This document shows positions 7,036 through 15,880 of a DNA stretch of 64,000 nucleotides, piece after piece. The translations under genes and the position numbers were made by a program. Numbering within the stretch: the first letter of the stretch is position 1; each line of letters opens with the position of its first letter. The stretch covers positions 2,852,001 through 2,916,000 of the forward strand of contig NZ_CP090640.1 in assembly GCF_029633825.1 (NCBI RefSeq), read 5' to 3'. Under the pieces are notes generated by a model that saw nothing but the letters and a program-made list of their open reading frames with translations, was not told where the DNA came from and searched no databases. Source of the stretch: Burkholderia contaminans (GTDB lineage: Bacteria; Pseudomonadota; Gammaproteobacteria; Burkholderiales; Burkholderiaceae).

Positions 7036-8007
7036 TTACGTGCCTGCCGTCTTGCCGCGCTGCTTGTCCTCGTACATCCGTTGATCGGCCGAGGCGAGCA
7101 GGTCGGCCACGTCGCGATGGTTTGCGGGATCGTAGTCGACATGCCCGACGCTGAACCGGATGTCATAGCCGCGTGCGTCGGCCGCGTTGCGCAGCGCGAG
7201 CGCACGTGTCACGCGTTCGACCGGCTCGGCGACGTCGGCCGGATCGGTGGCGCTCAGCAGCACGACGAATTCGTCGCCGCCAAGCCGGGCGATCACGTCG
7301 CTGTCGCGCAGTGCGCCCGTCAGCGTATCGGCGAATGCCTTGAGCGCGCGGTCGCCTTCCGCGTGGCCGAAGCGGTCGTTGATCGACTTGAAATCGTTCA
7401 GGTCGAAAAACAGCAGCACCGCGTGACGGTCGAGGCGATCGCACAGGCTCAGCACGTGGCGGGCGAGAATCTCGAAGCCGCGCCGGTTGGTCAGTTGCGT
7501 GAGTTCGTCGGTGGTCGCGAAATGCAGCGCGGCGATCTCGCGCTCGGTCATGTGGGCGAGATCGCCGAGCAGCGCGAGTTCGTCGGGTTCGAGCGAGCGC
7601 GGCCGCGTGTCGATCAGGCACAGCGTGCCGATGGGTGCGCCGTTCGGCGCCGTGAGCGGTCGACCGGCGTAGAACCGGATGCCGGGCGTGCCGGTGACGA
7701 GCGGATTGTCGTGGAAGCGGTTGTCGTTCAACGCATCCTGAATCACCATCGTATTGCCCTCGAGCAGCGCATGGGCGCAGAACGACACGTCGCGCGACGT
7801 TTGCGTGACGTCGAGCCCGGCATGGCTCTTGAACCACTGGCGATCGTCGTCGACGAGGCTGACGAGGGCGATCGGCACGTCGAACAGCCTGCGTGCGAGA
7901 CGCGTCAGGCGATCGAAGCGCTCTTCGGGCGGCGTGTCGAGGATCGAGAGCGAATGAAGCGTATCGAGCCGGGCCGCCTCGTCGGCTGGTTTCGGTGCGA
8001 TTTGCAT
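7036..8007 (-). CDS. GAF-GGDEF diguanylate cyclase
   Basis: 323 residues. A GAF sensor domain spans about 25-160 (RLARRLFDVPIALVSLVDDDRQWFKS, FCAHAL, GTLCLIDTRPR). A GGDEF domain spans about 165-320, with an intact GGDEF signature at 243-247 that makes c-di-GMP from two GTP. RDSD at 234-237 lies exactly five residues before the signature and fits the RxxD inhibitory site, so product feedback is likely. There is no membrane segment, so it is probably cytosolic. The GAF ligand is unknown. It stands alone, convergent with the VOC gene. Confidence 0.93.
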   Translation of the reverse strand: MQIAPKPADEAARLDTLHSLSILDTPPEERFDRLTRLARRLFDVPIALVSLVDDDRQWFKSHAGLDVTQTSRDVSFCAHALLEGNTMVIQDALNDNRFHDNPLVTGTPGIRFYAGRPLTAPNGAPIGTLCLIDTRPRSLEPDELALLGDLAHMTEREIAALHFATTDELTQLTNRRGFEILARHVLSLCDRLDRHAVLLFFDLNDFKSINDRFGHAEGDRALKAFADTLTGALRDSDVIARLGGDEFVVLLSATDPADVAEPVERVTRALALRNAADARGYDIRFSVGHVDYDPANHRDVADLLASADQRMYEDKQRGKTAGT

Positions 8008-8281
8008 GGGCCTGGTCTTTTGTCCCGGCTGCGAGGCCGGTTACAGGATCGTATGTCGGACAGTATCGCGCATTGTTCGGCAGATCGCCACGTTGCACAT
8101 CCGCCTGCCGGTGGTTTCGCCCCGGCACGAATCGATGCAGATGGGGGGAGAAGCGGGCGTCATGGACCCGCGTTTCGCACCGATGCGCAATCGGAGGCGC
8201 GGTACCTCAAGGTGCGCGGTGCAGTGCCGTAAACAGGGCGAGTCCATTCGGTCATCGCTTCTCATCGCTACCCATCGCACC

Positions 8282-8500
8282 ATGGTTCGATTTCTGTACG
8301 CGGGCTATCTCGCGTTTGCGCTGTATCTTCTTTATCCGATGGTTCAGAACACGCTGGCATTCGGCGTCGTTTGCGTGAGCAGTGCGCTGCCCGGCGGCTC
8401 GCCGACGTCTTCGGCAAGCGGCGCGAGCGGACAGACGAATCGGTGTGCACTGACGACGCACGCCGGTGCGGCGAACGGACGGACGCCCGACATCCATTGA
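8282..8500 (+). CDS. Possible small membrane protein, 72 aa
   Basis: MVRFLYAGYLAFALYLLYPMVQNTLAFGVVCVSS forms one or two hydrophobic segments followed by a Ser/Gly-rich tail. The ATG at 8282 follows a weak purine stretch. No family is recognised. Codon use is not decisive. It lies in the 600-bp gap between the diguanylate cyclase and the nuclease; the rest of that gap shows nothing. Confidence 0.3.
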   Translation: MVRFLYAGYLAFALYLLYPMVQNTLAFGVVCVSSALPGGSPTSSASGASGQTNRCALTTHAGAANGRTPDIH

Positions 8501-8606
8501 GTGTGGCGGCGCGCTGGCCATTCGGCTGAATTGAGCTTCGCACCGCGCTCGCCGATCATCAGCAGCACGGCGGATCGAACCCGGGGCGAGCGCCCCGCGG
8601 CCTGCC

Positions 8607-9230
8607 TCAGTAGCTGGAGCGGTACGGCGTGCCCTGGTCGAAGCGGCTTTGCCAGTGCGTGAGATAACGCGACGCGAGTTGCGGGTTGTTCCACACCACG
8701 ACGACGTTCTCGGAATTGCGGCTGGCCGCCGATGCGCTGTAGTTGAACGAGCCCGTTTCGACGTGCTCGGCGTCGATCACGAGGTACTTGTCGTGATGGA
8801 TCGCATAGGCGTCGATCGTCCGCGTCGGAATGCCGGCGTTGACGAGCAGGTTCAACGCCTGCTTGCTGCTCTTTGCGCGATTGCCCTTGTCGTCGACGAC
8901 CACCGCGACATTCACACCGCGTCGCTTGGCGGCGAGCAGTGCGCGCGTGACAGGCGGCGACGTGAACGAATACGCGGCGACGCGGATCGAGCTGCGCGCG
9001 GCGCCGATCGCTTTTAGCACGAGCGCCTCGGCACCGCCGTCGGGCGAAAACGCCGATTCGACGACCTGTGTCGCGGGTGCTTCGTGGGTGGGGGCCGGCA
9101 GCCAACGCGACACGAGGTCGATCGCCTGCTGGAGCAGTGATTCACTTTGCGTCTTGCCGAAGGCGGCGAACGGAGTGGCGAGCAGGGAGGCGGCGAGACA
9201 GGCAGCGGCGAGGCGATTGCGCAACAACAT
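8607..9230 (-). CDS. Exported phospholipase-D-family nuclease (single HKD)
   Basis: 207 residues with a signal peptide (MLLRNRLAAACLAASLLATPFAAFG) and one HKD motif: His146, Lys148 and Asp153 in HHDKYLVID, followed by ETGSFNYSASA. Single-HKD proteins such as Nuc/EndA dimerise to build the active site and degrade DNA in the periplasm. Activity on DNA is inferred from family. The ATG at 9230 places the signal peptide correctly; the longer frame to 9296 would bury it. Confidence 0.88.
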   Translation of the reverse strand: MLLRNRLAAACLAASLLATPFAAFGKTQSESLLQQAIDLVSRWLPAPTHEAPATQVVESAFSPDGGAEALVLKAIGAARSSIRVAAYSFTSPPVTRALLAAKRRGVNVAVVVDDKGNRAKSSKQALNLLVNAGIPTRTIDAYAIHHDKYLVIDAEHVETGSFNYSASAASRNSENVVVVWNNPQLASRYLTHWQSRFDQGTPYRSSY

Positions 9231-9570
9231 CTTGGACAGCGAACAATTTCGAGACAGCGGGCCGTGAGTGTAACGCAGACGTGGCGGCCCGGTCACGCGT
9301 GGATGAGACGGGATGCGTCATCGCGATGACCGTGATGGCAGAGGCGGTGACGCAAAGTTGCGTTGTGCAGGATTCGCGTGCGTGATCGGGTTGATCAGCG
9401 GGTGGGGGCGATGGCAGCGCGCGATTGGGCGTGCGCTGGTGGCGGAGTGGGAGAGTACGAGCCCTGCGCGAGTGCAGCCGGGCGGGCTCGGCGCGGCACG
9501 CAACAGCAGCGTGAGTGCGACTAACGATCCGTGTGCGTTACGCGTTCATTCACGGATGCACGACGCTGCA
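9231..9570. other. Intergenic, no gene seen
   Basis: Between the nuclease start and the hxlR-type gene end, both on the minus strand. A short inverted repeat ACGCAA-AG-TTGCGT (about 9353-9366) is present without a T-run. Long open frames here are GC-shadow frames of the neighbours. It presumably holds the nuclease promoter, but no clear hexamers are visible. Confidence 0.5.
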
Positions 9571-10059
9571 TCAATGCTCGTCCGCGGGCGCCCCGGCTGC
9601 CTCGGCTGCGATCCAGCCGGGGCCACGCTCCGGCTGCACGTCGTGTGCGTCGAGCGGTTCGCCGCACGCGGAGCATACGTAGACCGCATGCATCAGATGG
9701 CCGCAAGTGCGGTGACGCAGCTGCACCGGCGGCCCCTGGCCGTCGTCTTTCCAGCGGTCGCCCCACGCCGTCAGCGCGAGCAGGGTCGGGTAGAGGTCGA
9801 GCCCCTTGTCCGTCAGCCGGTATTCGAACCGCGGCGGCCGCTCCTGATACGCGCGCTTGACCAGCACGCCTTCGTCAACGAGTCGCGCGAGCCGCTCGGC
9901 CAGCACATGGCGCGTGAGGCCGAGCTGGGTCTGGAACGCGTCGAAGCGGCGGCAGCCGAGGAACGCGTTGCGGAGGATCAGCATGGTCCAGCGGTCGCCG
10001 AGCACGGCGAGCGTACGCGCGACCGAACAGTTCAGCGTGCCGATGTCATCCCATTTCAT
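9571..10059 (-). CDS. HxlR-family transcriptional regulator
   Basis: 162 residues: MKWDDIGTLNCSVARTLAVLGDRWTMLILRNAFLGCRRFDAFQ is the HxlR winged-helix start with its conserved Cys and GDRWT. LGLTRHVLAERLARLVDEGVL forms the recognition region. The C-terminal extension carries CGH and CSAC (CGHLMHAVYVCSACGEP), a likely zinc-ribbon-like element beyond the usual HxlR length. It is divergent from the thioesterase gene, and matching dyads sit before both genes, so it probably controls both itself and that gene. Confidence 0.9.
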   Translation of the reverse strand: MKWDDIGTLNCSVARTLAVLGDRWTMLILRNAFLGCRRFDAFQTQLGLTRHVLAERLARLVDEGVLVKRAYQERPPRFEYRLTDKGLDLYPTLLALTAWGDRWKDDGQGPPVQLRHRTCGHLMHAVYVCSACGEPLDAHDVQPERGPGWIAAEAAGAPADEH

Positions 10060-10102
10060 CGTCGAGTCTCTTGCATCCTTTGCTGCGGTTCAGCGAAATA
10101 GT

Positions 10103-10121
10103 GGGTTCGATTATAGAACCC
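10103..10121. promoter_or_regulatory. Putative HxlR operator, regulator side
   Basis: GGGTTCGATTATAGAACCC is a perfect dyad GGGTTC-N7-GAACCC, 44 bp before the regulator's start. Its core GTTC-N7-GAAC is shared with the dyad at 10181-10197. Confidence 0.65.
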
Positions 10122-10149
10122 GTCTTCGGTTGCAACGGGCCCGACCACG

Positions 10150-10175
10150 TTGACAACGGCAGCGGTCGTTGTCAA
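10150..10175. promoter_or_regulatory. Inverted repeat between the divergent genes
   Basis: TTGACAACG (10150-10158) and CGTTGTCAA (10167-10175) are exact reverse complements separated by 8 bp. The sequence differs from the GTTC-N7-GAAC dyads, so it may be a second regulator's site. The right arm contains a plausible -35 (TTGTCA, 10169-10174). Confidence 0.55.
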
Positions 10176-10180
10176 TAATC

Positions 10181-10197
10181 AGTTCCAATTTAGAACT
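10181..10197. promoter_or_regulatory. Putative HxlR operator, thioesterase side
   Basis: AGTTCCAATTTAGAACT is a perfect AGTTC-N7-GAACT dyad with the same core and spacing as 10103-10121. It overlaps the expected -10 region of the thioesterase promoter (-35 TTGTCA at 10169), which would suit repression by steric block. Confidence 0.65.
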
Positions 10198-10237
10198 TAC
10201 TCGCGCGGCAACGCGCTTTCAACCCGGAGACAACCCG

Positions 10238-10675
10238 ATGAACCCGCTTTCCCTGTCTGGTCTCGATCTGCTGCGCGCGGCGGTATCGGGTGATGCGCCG
10301 CTCGCATCGATTTCCGAGACGATCCCGATGCGTCCGCTCGACGTCGAGCTCGGTTATGTGAAATTTTCGGCGCGGGCGGACGGCCGGCATTTGAATCCGC
10401 TCGGCGGCGTGCACGGCGGGTTCGCCGCGACGGTGCTCGACTCGGTCACCGGGTGTGCGGTGCATTCGATGCTGGATGCGGGCGTGGGCTACGGCACGGT
10501 CGATCTGCATGTGAAGATGCTGCGGCCCGTGCCGCGCGATGTCGACCTGGTCGCGGAAGGGCGCGTGATTCACCTGTCGCGCTCGCTGGGCGTCGCGGAG
10601 GGTACGCTGAAGACTGCGGACGACAAGATCGTCGCGCATGCGTCGGCAACCTGCTTCATCCAGCGGCCGCAGTAA
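10238..10675 (+). CDS. PaaI-family hotdog thioesterase
   Basis: 145 residues: MNPLSLSGLDLLRAAVSGDAP..., then a hotdog core with HLNPLGGVHGGFAATVLDSVTGCAVHS, in which HGG and the following Asp/Thr region form the acyl-CoA active site, ending ASATCFIQ. The family hydrolyses acyl- or aryl-CoA esters. The ATG at 10238 follows CCGGAGA. It is divergent from and probably regulated by the HxlR gene, which often responds to quinones or aldehydes, but the inducer is unknown. Confidence 0.87.
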   Translation: MNPLSLSGLDLLRAAVSGDAPLASISETIPMRPLDVELGYVKFSARADGRHLNPLGGVHGGFAATVLDSVTGCAVHSMLDAGVGYGTVDLHVKMLRPVPRDVDLVAEGRVIHLSRSLGVAEGTLKTADDKIVAHASATCFIQRPQ

Positions 10676-10763
10676 CCGCGGGCGGCAACGCCATCGCCCG
10701 GGCCGGCGCGTGAACCTCCTTGCCGGCGCCGAAGGCCGCCTGTAAGCGTAGGCGGGGCCTGTC

Positions 10764-10779
10764 TGAAGCGGTCGCTTCA
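10764..10779. promoter_or_regulatory. Perfect palindrome upstream of tas
   Basis: TGAAGCG-GT-CGCTTCA, a 16-bp dyad ending 43 bp before the tas start codon. The position suits an operator. No adjacent regulator gene is obvious. Confidence 0.45.
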
Positions 10780-10822
10780 ATGTGATAGCGTTCCTGCTTT
10801 CCACCGACGCGACAGGAACAGC

Positions 10823-11875
10823 ATGGAATACCGCACACTTGGCGATTCGGGCATCGAGGTCAGCCTGATCGGCCTGGGCACGATGACGTGGGGCGAGCAG
10901 AATTCGGAGCGCGATGCGCACGAGCAGATCGACTACGCGATCGGGCAGGGCGTCACGCTGATCGATGCCGCGGAGATGTATCCGGTGCCGCCGAAACCCG
11001 ATACGCAGGGGCGCACCGAGGCGTACATCGGCACCTGGCTCGCGCAGCATCGCGCGCAGCGCGAGCGCATCGTGCTCGCGACGAAAATCGCCGGGCCGGC
11101 GCGGCAGCCGCACAATCCGCGCCATATCCGCGGCGAAGGCAACCAGTTCGACCGCAAGAACCTGACCGAAGCGCTCGACGGCAGCCTCAAGCGCCTGCAG
11201 ACCGACTACGTCGATCTCTACCAGCTGCACTGGCCCGATCGCAGCACGACGACGTTCGGCCGTCCCGCCTATCCGTGGGTCGACGACGCCTATACGGTGC
11301 CGATCGAGGAAACGCTCGGCGTGCTCGCGGAATTCGTGAAGGCCGGCAAGGTGCGCGCGATCGGCGTGTCGAACGAAACGCCGTGGGGCGTCGCGCAGTT
11401 CCTGCGCGCGGCCGAGAAGCTCGGGCTGCCGCGCATCGCGAGCATCCAGAATCCGTACAGCCTGCTGAACCGCACGTTCGAGAACGGGCTGTCGGAATTC
11501 ACGCACCGCGACGGCGTCGGCCTGCTCGCGTATTCGCCGCTCGCGTTCGGCTGGCTGTCCGGCAAGTACGAGAACGGCGCGCGTCCGGCCGGCGCACGCA
11601 TCACGTTGTTCGAACGCTTCCAGCGCTACAGCAAGCCGCAGGCCGTCGAGGCGACGTCGCGCTATGTCGCGCTCGCGCGGCGTCACGGGTTGTCGCCTGC
11701 GCAACTCGCGCTTGCGTTCGTCAACAGCCGGCCGTTCACGCGCAGCAACCTGGTCGGGGCGACGTCACTCGAGCAGTTGAAGGAGAACATCGGCAGCGTC
11801 GACGTGAAGCTGTCCGACGAGGTCCTCGCCGAGATCGACGCGCAGCACGAACTGCAGCCGAACCCTGCGCCGTAA
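10823..11875 (+). CDS. tas: NADP(H)-dependent aldo/keto reductase (Tas-like)
   Basis: 350 residues with the aldo/keto reductase barrel: LGLGTMTWGEQ near the start, Asp/Tyr catalytic pair in LIDAAEMYPVPP, Lys in LATKI, and His in YQLHWPDR. GVSNETPWGVAQF, SIQNPYSLLNR and GATSLEQLKENI are diagnostic of Tas/YghZ-type enzymes. It reduces aldehydes or ketones with NADPH in the cytosol; the physiological substrate is unknown. Start is well supported by the family N-terminus MEYRTLGDSGIEVS. Confidence 0.93.
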   Translation: MEYRTLGDSGIEVSLIGLGTMTWGEQNSERDAHEQIDYAIGQGVTLIDAAEMYPVPPKPDTQGRTEAYIGTWLAQHRAQRERIVLATKIAGPARQPHNPRHIRGEGNQFDRKNLTEALDGSLKRLQTDYVDLYQLHWPDRSTTTFGRPAYPWVDDAYTVPIEETLGVLAEFVKAGKVRAIGVSNETPWGVAQFLRAAEKLGLPRIASIQNPYSLLNRTFENGLSEFTHRDGVGLLAYSPLAFGWLSGKYENGARPAGARITLFERFQRYSKPQAVEATSRYVALARRHGLSPAQLALAFVNSRPFTRSNLVGATSLEQLKENIGSVDVKLSDEVLAEIDAQHELQPNPAP

Positions 11876-11952
11876 ATGGCGCGCAGCCCGCGCGGCAGCG
11901 ATGCCGCGACGGGCCGCACCGGCGGCACAGCCCTGCGCCGCCGTTTCTTCCG

Positions 11953-13239
11953 TTATCGCATCTTGAGCCGGGTGCGCGCCACGAACAGCGCAGCGAGGCT
12001 CAGCAGTGCGCAGCCCATCAGATAGAGCGCCGGCGACAGCCGGTTGCCGGTCGCGCTGATCAGCCAGGTGATGACGAACGGCGCGAAGCCGCCGAACACC
12101 GTGACCCCCGTGTTGTAGCTGACCGCGAGCCCCGTAGCGCGGGTCTGCGACGGGAACAGCTCGGCCATCAGCGCCGGCAGCGCGCCGCAGTACATCGCCT
12201 TCAGCGCACCGATCCAGACCAGCGCGGCGAGCATCGTCGCGAACGACGCGTGACGCGTGAGCCACGCGAACGTCGGGTACACGGTGACGAGCATCAGGAC
12301 CGCCGCGACCGCCATCATGCGGATTCGCCCGGTGCGATCCGACAGATGGCCGACGATCGGCGTGACGAGCGTGAGCACGAAGCCGGTCGCGAGCGTGGCC
12401 GCGAAGCCCGTCGATGCGGGCAGCCCGAGTTGCTTGATCGCGTAAGTCGGCATGTACAGAATCATGTAGTTGATCGCGGTCGAGATGACGAGCGCGCCGA
12501 TCGACAGCAGCACCCGCACCTTTTGTTGCGCGAACAGCTCGCGCACGGGCGCTTCCGAGCGCGCCTGCGTCTTGAACTCGACGCCTTCGTCGACGTAGCG
12601 GCGGATGTACAGCCCGACCGGGCCGATCGCGAGCCCGAACAGGAAAGGCACCCGCCAGCCCCAGCTTTCGAGTTGCGCGGTCGTCAGCGTGGATGTCAGC
12701 AACGCGCCGAAGCCCGATGCGAGCAGCGTCGCGAGGCCCTGGCTTGCGAACTGCCAGCTGGACATGAAACCGCGCCGCTGCGGTGCGTGCTCGACGAGAA
12801 ACGCGGTCGAGCTCGCGAATTCGCCGCCCGCGGAAAAGCCCTGCATCAGCCGCGACAGCATGATCCCGAGCGGCGCGAGTATGCCGATCGACGCGTAGGT
12901 CGGCATCAGCGCAATCAGCAGCGTGCCGGCCATCATCATCGCGATCGACAGCAGCAGCGACGCCTTGCGGCCCGCGCGATCCGCGTACGCGCCGAGCACG
13001 AAGCCGCCGATCGGCCGGATCAGGTAGGACAGCCCGAACGTGCCGAGCGTAAGCATCAGCGACGTCGCTTCGCTGGTGGCGGGGAAGAACAGCTTGGCGA
13101 TCGTGACCGCGAAGAAGCCGTAGACGATCAGGTCGAACCATTCGAGTGCGTTGCCGATCGACGCCGCGAAGATGATGCGCCGGATCTTCGCGGCGCTGGG
13201 GCGGGCGGCTTCCTGCGAGGTCAGGGTGGTCGTATTCAT
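11953..13239 (-). CDS. MFS transporter, metabolite:H+ symporter (MHS) type
   Basis: 428 residues with about 12 membrane segments. FAASIGNALEWFDLIVYGFFA opens the MHS subfamily, GAYADRAGRKA is the loop 2-3 motif, and MQGFSAGGEFASSTAFLVEHAP is the segment 4-5 signature shared with citrate/ketoglutarate/proline symporters. It lies 35 bp downstream of the M20 peptidase in the same direction, so it probably imports or exports the peptidase's substrate or product. The true start is the ATG at 13239; the longer frame is antisense-like read-through into the upstream gene. Confidence 0.9.
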   Translation of the reverse strand: MNTTTLTSQEAARPSAAKIRRIIFAASIGNALEWFDLIVYGFFAVTIAKLFFPATSEATSLMLTLGTFGLSYLIRPIGGFVLGAYADRAGRKASLLLSIAMMMAGTLLIALMPTYASIGILAPLGIMLSRLMQGFSAGGEFASSTAFLVEHAPQRRGFMSSWQFASQGLATLLASGFGALLTSTLTTAQLESWGWRVPFLFGLAIGPVGLYIRRYVDEGVEFKTQARSEAPVRELFAQQKVRVLLSIGALVISTAINYMILYMPTYAIKQLGLPASTGFAATLATGFVLTLVTPIVGHLSDRTGRIRMMAVAAVLMLVTVYPTFAWLTRHASFATMLAALVWIGALKAMYCGALPALMAELFPSQTRATGLAVSYNTGVTVFGGFAPFVITWLISATGNRLSPALYLMGCALLSLAALFVARTRLKMR

Positions 13240-13274
13240 CGTGTATGCAGGTCCCGTGAAAGGGGTGAAGCGCG

Positions 13275-14696
13275 TTACAGGGCGGCGCCGGCCGCGGCGG
13301 GCGCCGCGCGGCGAGCGGTCGGCGCGTCGTCGCCGAGATCCCAGAAGAGGCCGGCCATCATCTGCAGCCCCTCGCTGACGACGCTTGCGAGCAGGTGCTC
13401 GTCCGGTGCGTGCTGCGAGCACGCCGGGTACGAGTGCGGTACCCACAGCGTCGGCAGCCCGAGCGTGTCGGCGAACACTTCGTTCGGCAGCGTGCCGCCG
13501 AGATTCGGCAGGATCGCGGGCTTCTTGCCGGTGGTCCGCGCGAGCGACGCGACGGCCCAGCGGACCCACGGATCGTCCGGCGGCACGCGCGTCGCCGGTG
13601 CGCCGCGTTCGACGTCGATCTCGATGTCGGCGAAGCCGTGCGCGTCGAGGTGCGCGCGCAGATGCGCGTGCAGCGCTTCCCAGTCGGTGCCGACGACGAA
13701 GCGCAACTGGCAGTGCGCGTACGCGGCGGGCGGAATCGCATTGACGGGGTGCTCGGGGTTGCCGGCCTTGAACGCGAGGATCTCGAACGTGTTCCAGCCG
13801 AACACGCGCTCGGCCGCGGTGAGGCCGGGCTCGCCCCAGTCGGCGTCGAGCGCCGGATCGCCGGGGCCGCCGCCGACGGAGAGGTCGGCGAGTGCATCGC
13901 GCACGGCGGCCGGGATCGGCGGCGGACGCAACCCCGCGACGCGAATCGCGCCGCGTGCGTCGACGAGGCTCGCGAGCGCATGCGCGAGCACGATCGCCGG
14001 ATTGCGCAGCAGCCCGCCCCAGTTGCCGGAGTGATGCGCGCCATCGCGGGCGCGCAGGGTCAGCTTGAAATTGACCGAGCCGCGCGAACCGAGGAATACC
14101 GTGGGGCGCGCGGCGGCGATGCGCGGGCCGTCGGACGCGATCAGCACGTCGGCCGCGAGCGCGTCGCGCTCCTGGCGGCACAGCGCGTCGAGGCCCGGCG
14201 AACCCGTTTCCTCGCCCATCTCGATCAGCAGCTTCGCGTTGAAGCCGAGCCGGCCGCCGCGCGCGTCGAGCACGCTCGCCAGCGCGGCCAGGTTGATGGT
14301 GTGCTGGCCCTTGTTGTCGGCGCTGCCGCGGCCGTACCAGCGGTCGCCGTCGGCCGTCAGCGTCCACGGCGACAGCGGTGCGCGCCACTGCGCGTCGTAG
14401 CCGCGCACGACGTCGCCGTGCCCGTAGATCAGCACGGTCGGCAGTGCGTCGTCTTCGTGGCGCGAGGCGAGCAGGAACGGGCCGCCGCCGTCGACGGGAT
14501 TGTCGACGATCCGCGACGTGAAGCCGAGGCGCGCGGCTTCGGGGGCGATCTCGTCGGTGAGGTAGGCGCGCAGGGCGGCACCGTTGCCGCTTTCCTGGCT
14601 TTCGGTGCGCAGGCCGACGCGGCGGCTCAGGGTCGTGAAGAACGCACCGGATTCGAACTGGTTCAGCGCGTGCTGGATGGCGGCGGTACGGCTCAA
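13275..14696 (-). CDS. M20-family metallopeptidase/amidohydrolase
   Basis: 473 residues from a TTG start at 14696, which follows GAGGAG at a 7-nt spacing; no ATG fits. The dinuclear zinc site of M20 enzymes is present: His93 and Asp95 (YGHGDVV), Asp127 (GRGSADNKGQ), Glu162/Glu163 (EMGEETGSPG), and a downstream SYPACSQHAPDE His. Family members hydrolyse dipeptides or N-acyl amino acids. It forms a likely two-gene operon with the MHS transporter and is divergent from a LysR regulator, suggesting peptide or amide catabolism. Confidence 0.9.
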   Translation of the reverse strand: MSRTAAIQHALNQFESGAFFTTLSRRVGLRTESQESGNGAALRAYLTDEIAPEAARLGFTSRIVDNPVDGGGPFLLASRHEDDALPTVLIYGHGDVVRGYDAQWRAPLSPWTLTADGDRWYGRGSADNKGQHTINLAALASVLDARGGRLGFNAKLLIEMGEETGSPGLDALCRQERDALAADVLIASDGPRIAAARPTVFLGSRGSVNFKLTLRARDGAHHSGNWGGLLRNPAIVLAHALASLVDARGAIRVAGLRPPPIPAAVRDALADLSVGGGPGDPALDADWGEPGLTAAERVFGWNTFEILAFKAGNPEHPVNAIPPAAYAHCQLRFVVGTDWEALHAHLRAHLDAHGFADIEIDVERGAPATRVPPDDPWVRWAVASLARTTGKKPAILPNLGGTLPNEVFADTLGLPTLWVPHSYPACSQHAPDEHLLASVVSEGLQMMAGLFWDLGDDAPTARRAAPAAAGAAL

Positions 14697-14793
14697 GTCG
14701 TGTCTCCTCTGACGGCTTCGCCGCATGCGCCGGATCGGGCAGGCAGCGTGAAGTGCGATCGATTCTAGGAAGCCGTTTTTTTTGTCACAATGA

Positions 14794-14804
14794 TCGAATT
14801 TCGA
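14794..14804. promoter_or_regulatory. Candidate LysR operator
   Basis: TCGAA-T-TTCGA dyad in the gap between the divergent peptidase and LysR genes. It is short and could be chance; the position is what a LysR regulator would use. Confidence 0.35.
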
Positions 14805-14862
14805 ACCTTTCTTTGCCGAAAAGGCAAAGCGGCACGGCAGGCAGCCGGGCGGAGACAGAACG

Positions 14863-15816
14863 ATGGCGGCTTTCCTGCATGGCCTCGCGTTGCGATATTT
14901 CGTCGAAGTGGCGCGCACCGGCTCGATCAGCGACGCGTCCGCGCGGCTGCACGTGGCCGTATCGGCGATCAGCCGCCAGATCGCGAAACTGGAGAGCGAG
15001 CTTGGCGCACCGCTGTTCGAGCGCCGGCCGCGCGGGATGGCGTTGTCGGAGGCGGGCGAGCGGCTGCTGGCGTTCGCGCAGCGCAGCCTGCTGGAGGCCG
15101 AGCACGTGATGAAGGACATCGGCGGGCTCGATGCGCTGCACGGCAGCCTGCTGAAGATCGCGTGCTCGGAAGGGTTCGCGATCGACTTCCTGCCCGGCAC
15201 GCTCGCCAGCTTCAAGGCGCGCCATCCGGGTGTCGATTTCTCCGTCTGGGTGGTGTCGCCGGCGGACGCGACGCGGCGCGTGCGCGACGGCGATGTGGAC
15301 ATCGCATTGAGCTTCAGCCTCGCGCCGGAGAAGGGCGTGCGCGTCGACCATACCGAGCGCGCGCCGATTTTCGCGCTGGTGCGGCACGACCATCCGCTCG
15401 CGACGCGGGAAGCCGTGTCGCTCGCCGATGTCGCGCGTCACCCGCACGTGCTGCCCGAGGCCGGCACGACGGTGCGCCAGCTGATCGACATCGCGTGCGC
15501 GCTCGACGGGCTGCTGCTCGAGCCCGAACTGACGAGCAACAACACGGCGGCGATGTACGGCTATGCGCGGCGCACGGGCGCGGTGATGTTCACGGGGCTG
15601 CTGTCGGTGCGCGACCGATGCGCCGCGGACGGCTTCGTCGTCGTGCCCGTGACGAACCCGCAGCTGCGCGAGCGCAGCATCCAGGTGCAGACGATGGCGG
15701 GGCGCGATCTGCCCGCGTCGGTTCGCGCGTTCCGCGACCATCTGATCGACGCGATGCAAGCCGCGTCGGCGCCGCCGACTGCCGCGCGCGGCCCGAGACG
15801 CCGGCCCGTGAGATAA
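14863..15816 (+). CDS. LysR-family transcriptional regulator
   Basis: 317 residues. Helix-turn-helix at about 5-65 (YFVEVARTGSISDASARLHVAVSAISRQIAKLESELGAPLFERRPRGMALSEAG, partial spans of the LysR signature), then a periplasmic-binding-like effector domain. The C-terminal tail (AASAPPTAARGPRRRPVR) is low complexity. Divergent from the M20-MHS pair 14696-11953, which it most likely activates. The effector is probably the peptidase substrate or product. Confidence 0.92.
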   Translation: MAAFLHGLALRYFVEVARTGSISDASARLHVAVSAISRQIAKLESELGAPLFERRPRGMALSEAGERLLAFAQRSLLEAEHVMKDIGGLDALHGSLLKIACSEGFAIDFLPGTLASFKARHPGVDFSVWVVSPADATRRVRDGDVDIALSFSLAPEKGVRVDHTERAPIFALVRHDHPLATREAVSLADVARHPHVLPEAGTTVRQLIDIACALDGLLLEPELTSNNTAAMYGYARRTGAVMFTGLLSVRDRCAADGFVVVPVTNPQLRERSIQVQTMAGRDLPASVRAFRDHLIDAMQAASAPPTAARGPRRRPVR

Positions 15817-15880
15817 TCGTCAATCCGCCTTCCGCGCCCATGCGGCTCTTCGAGCCGTATCGCCCCTGTTCGACGCCAAA

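Noticed and set aside
10888..14034. 1048-residue plus-strand open frame across tas, MFS and M20 genes
   Set aside because: Low-complexity Arg/Ala/Gly translation; three clear genes occupy the other frames.
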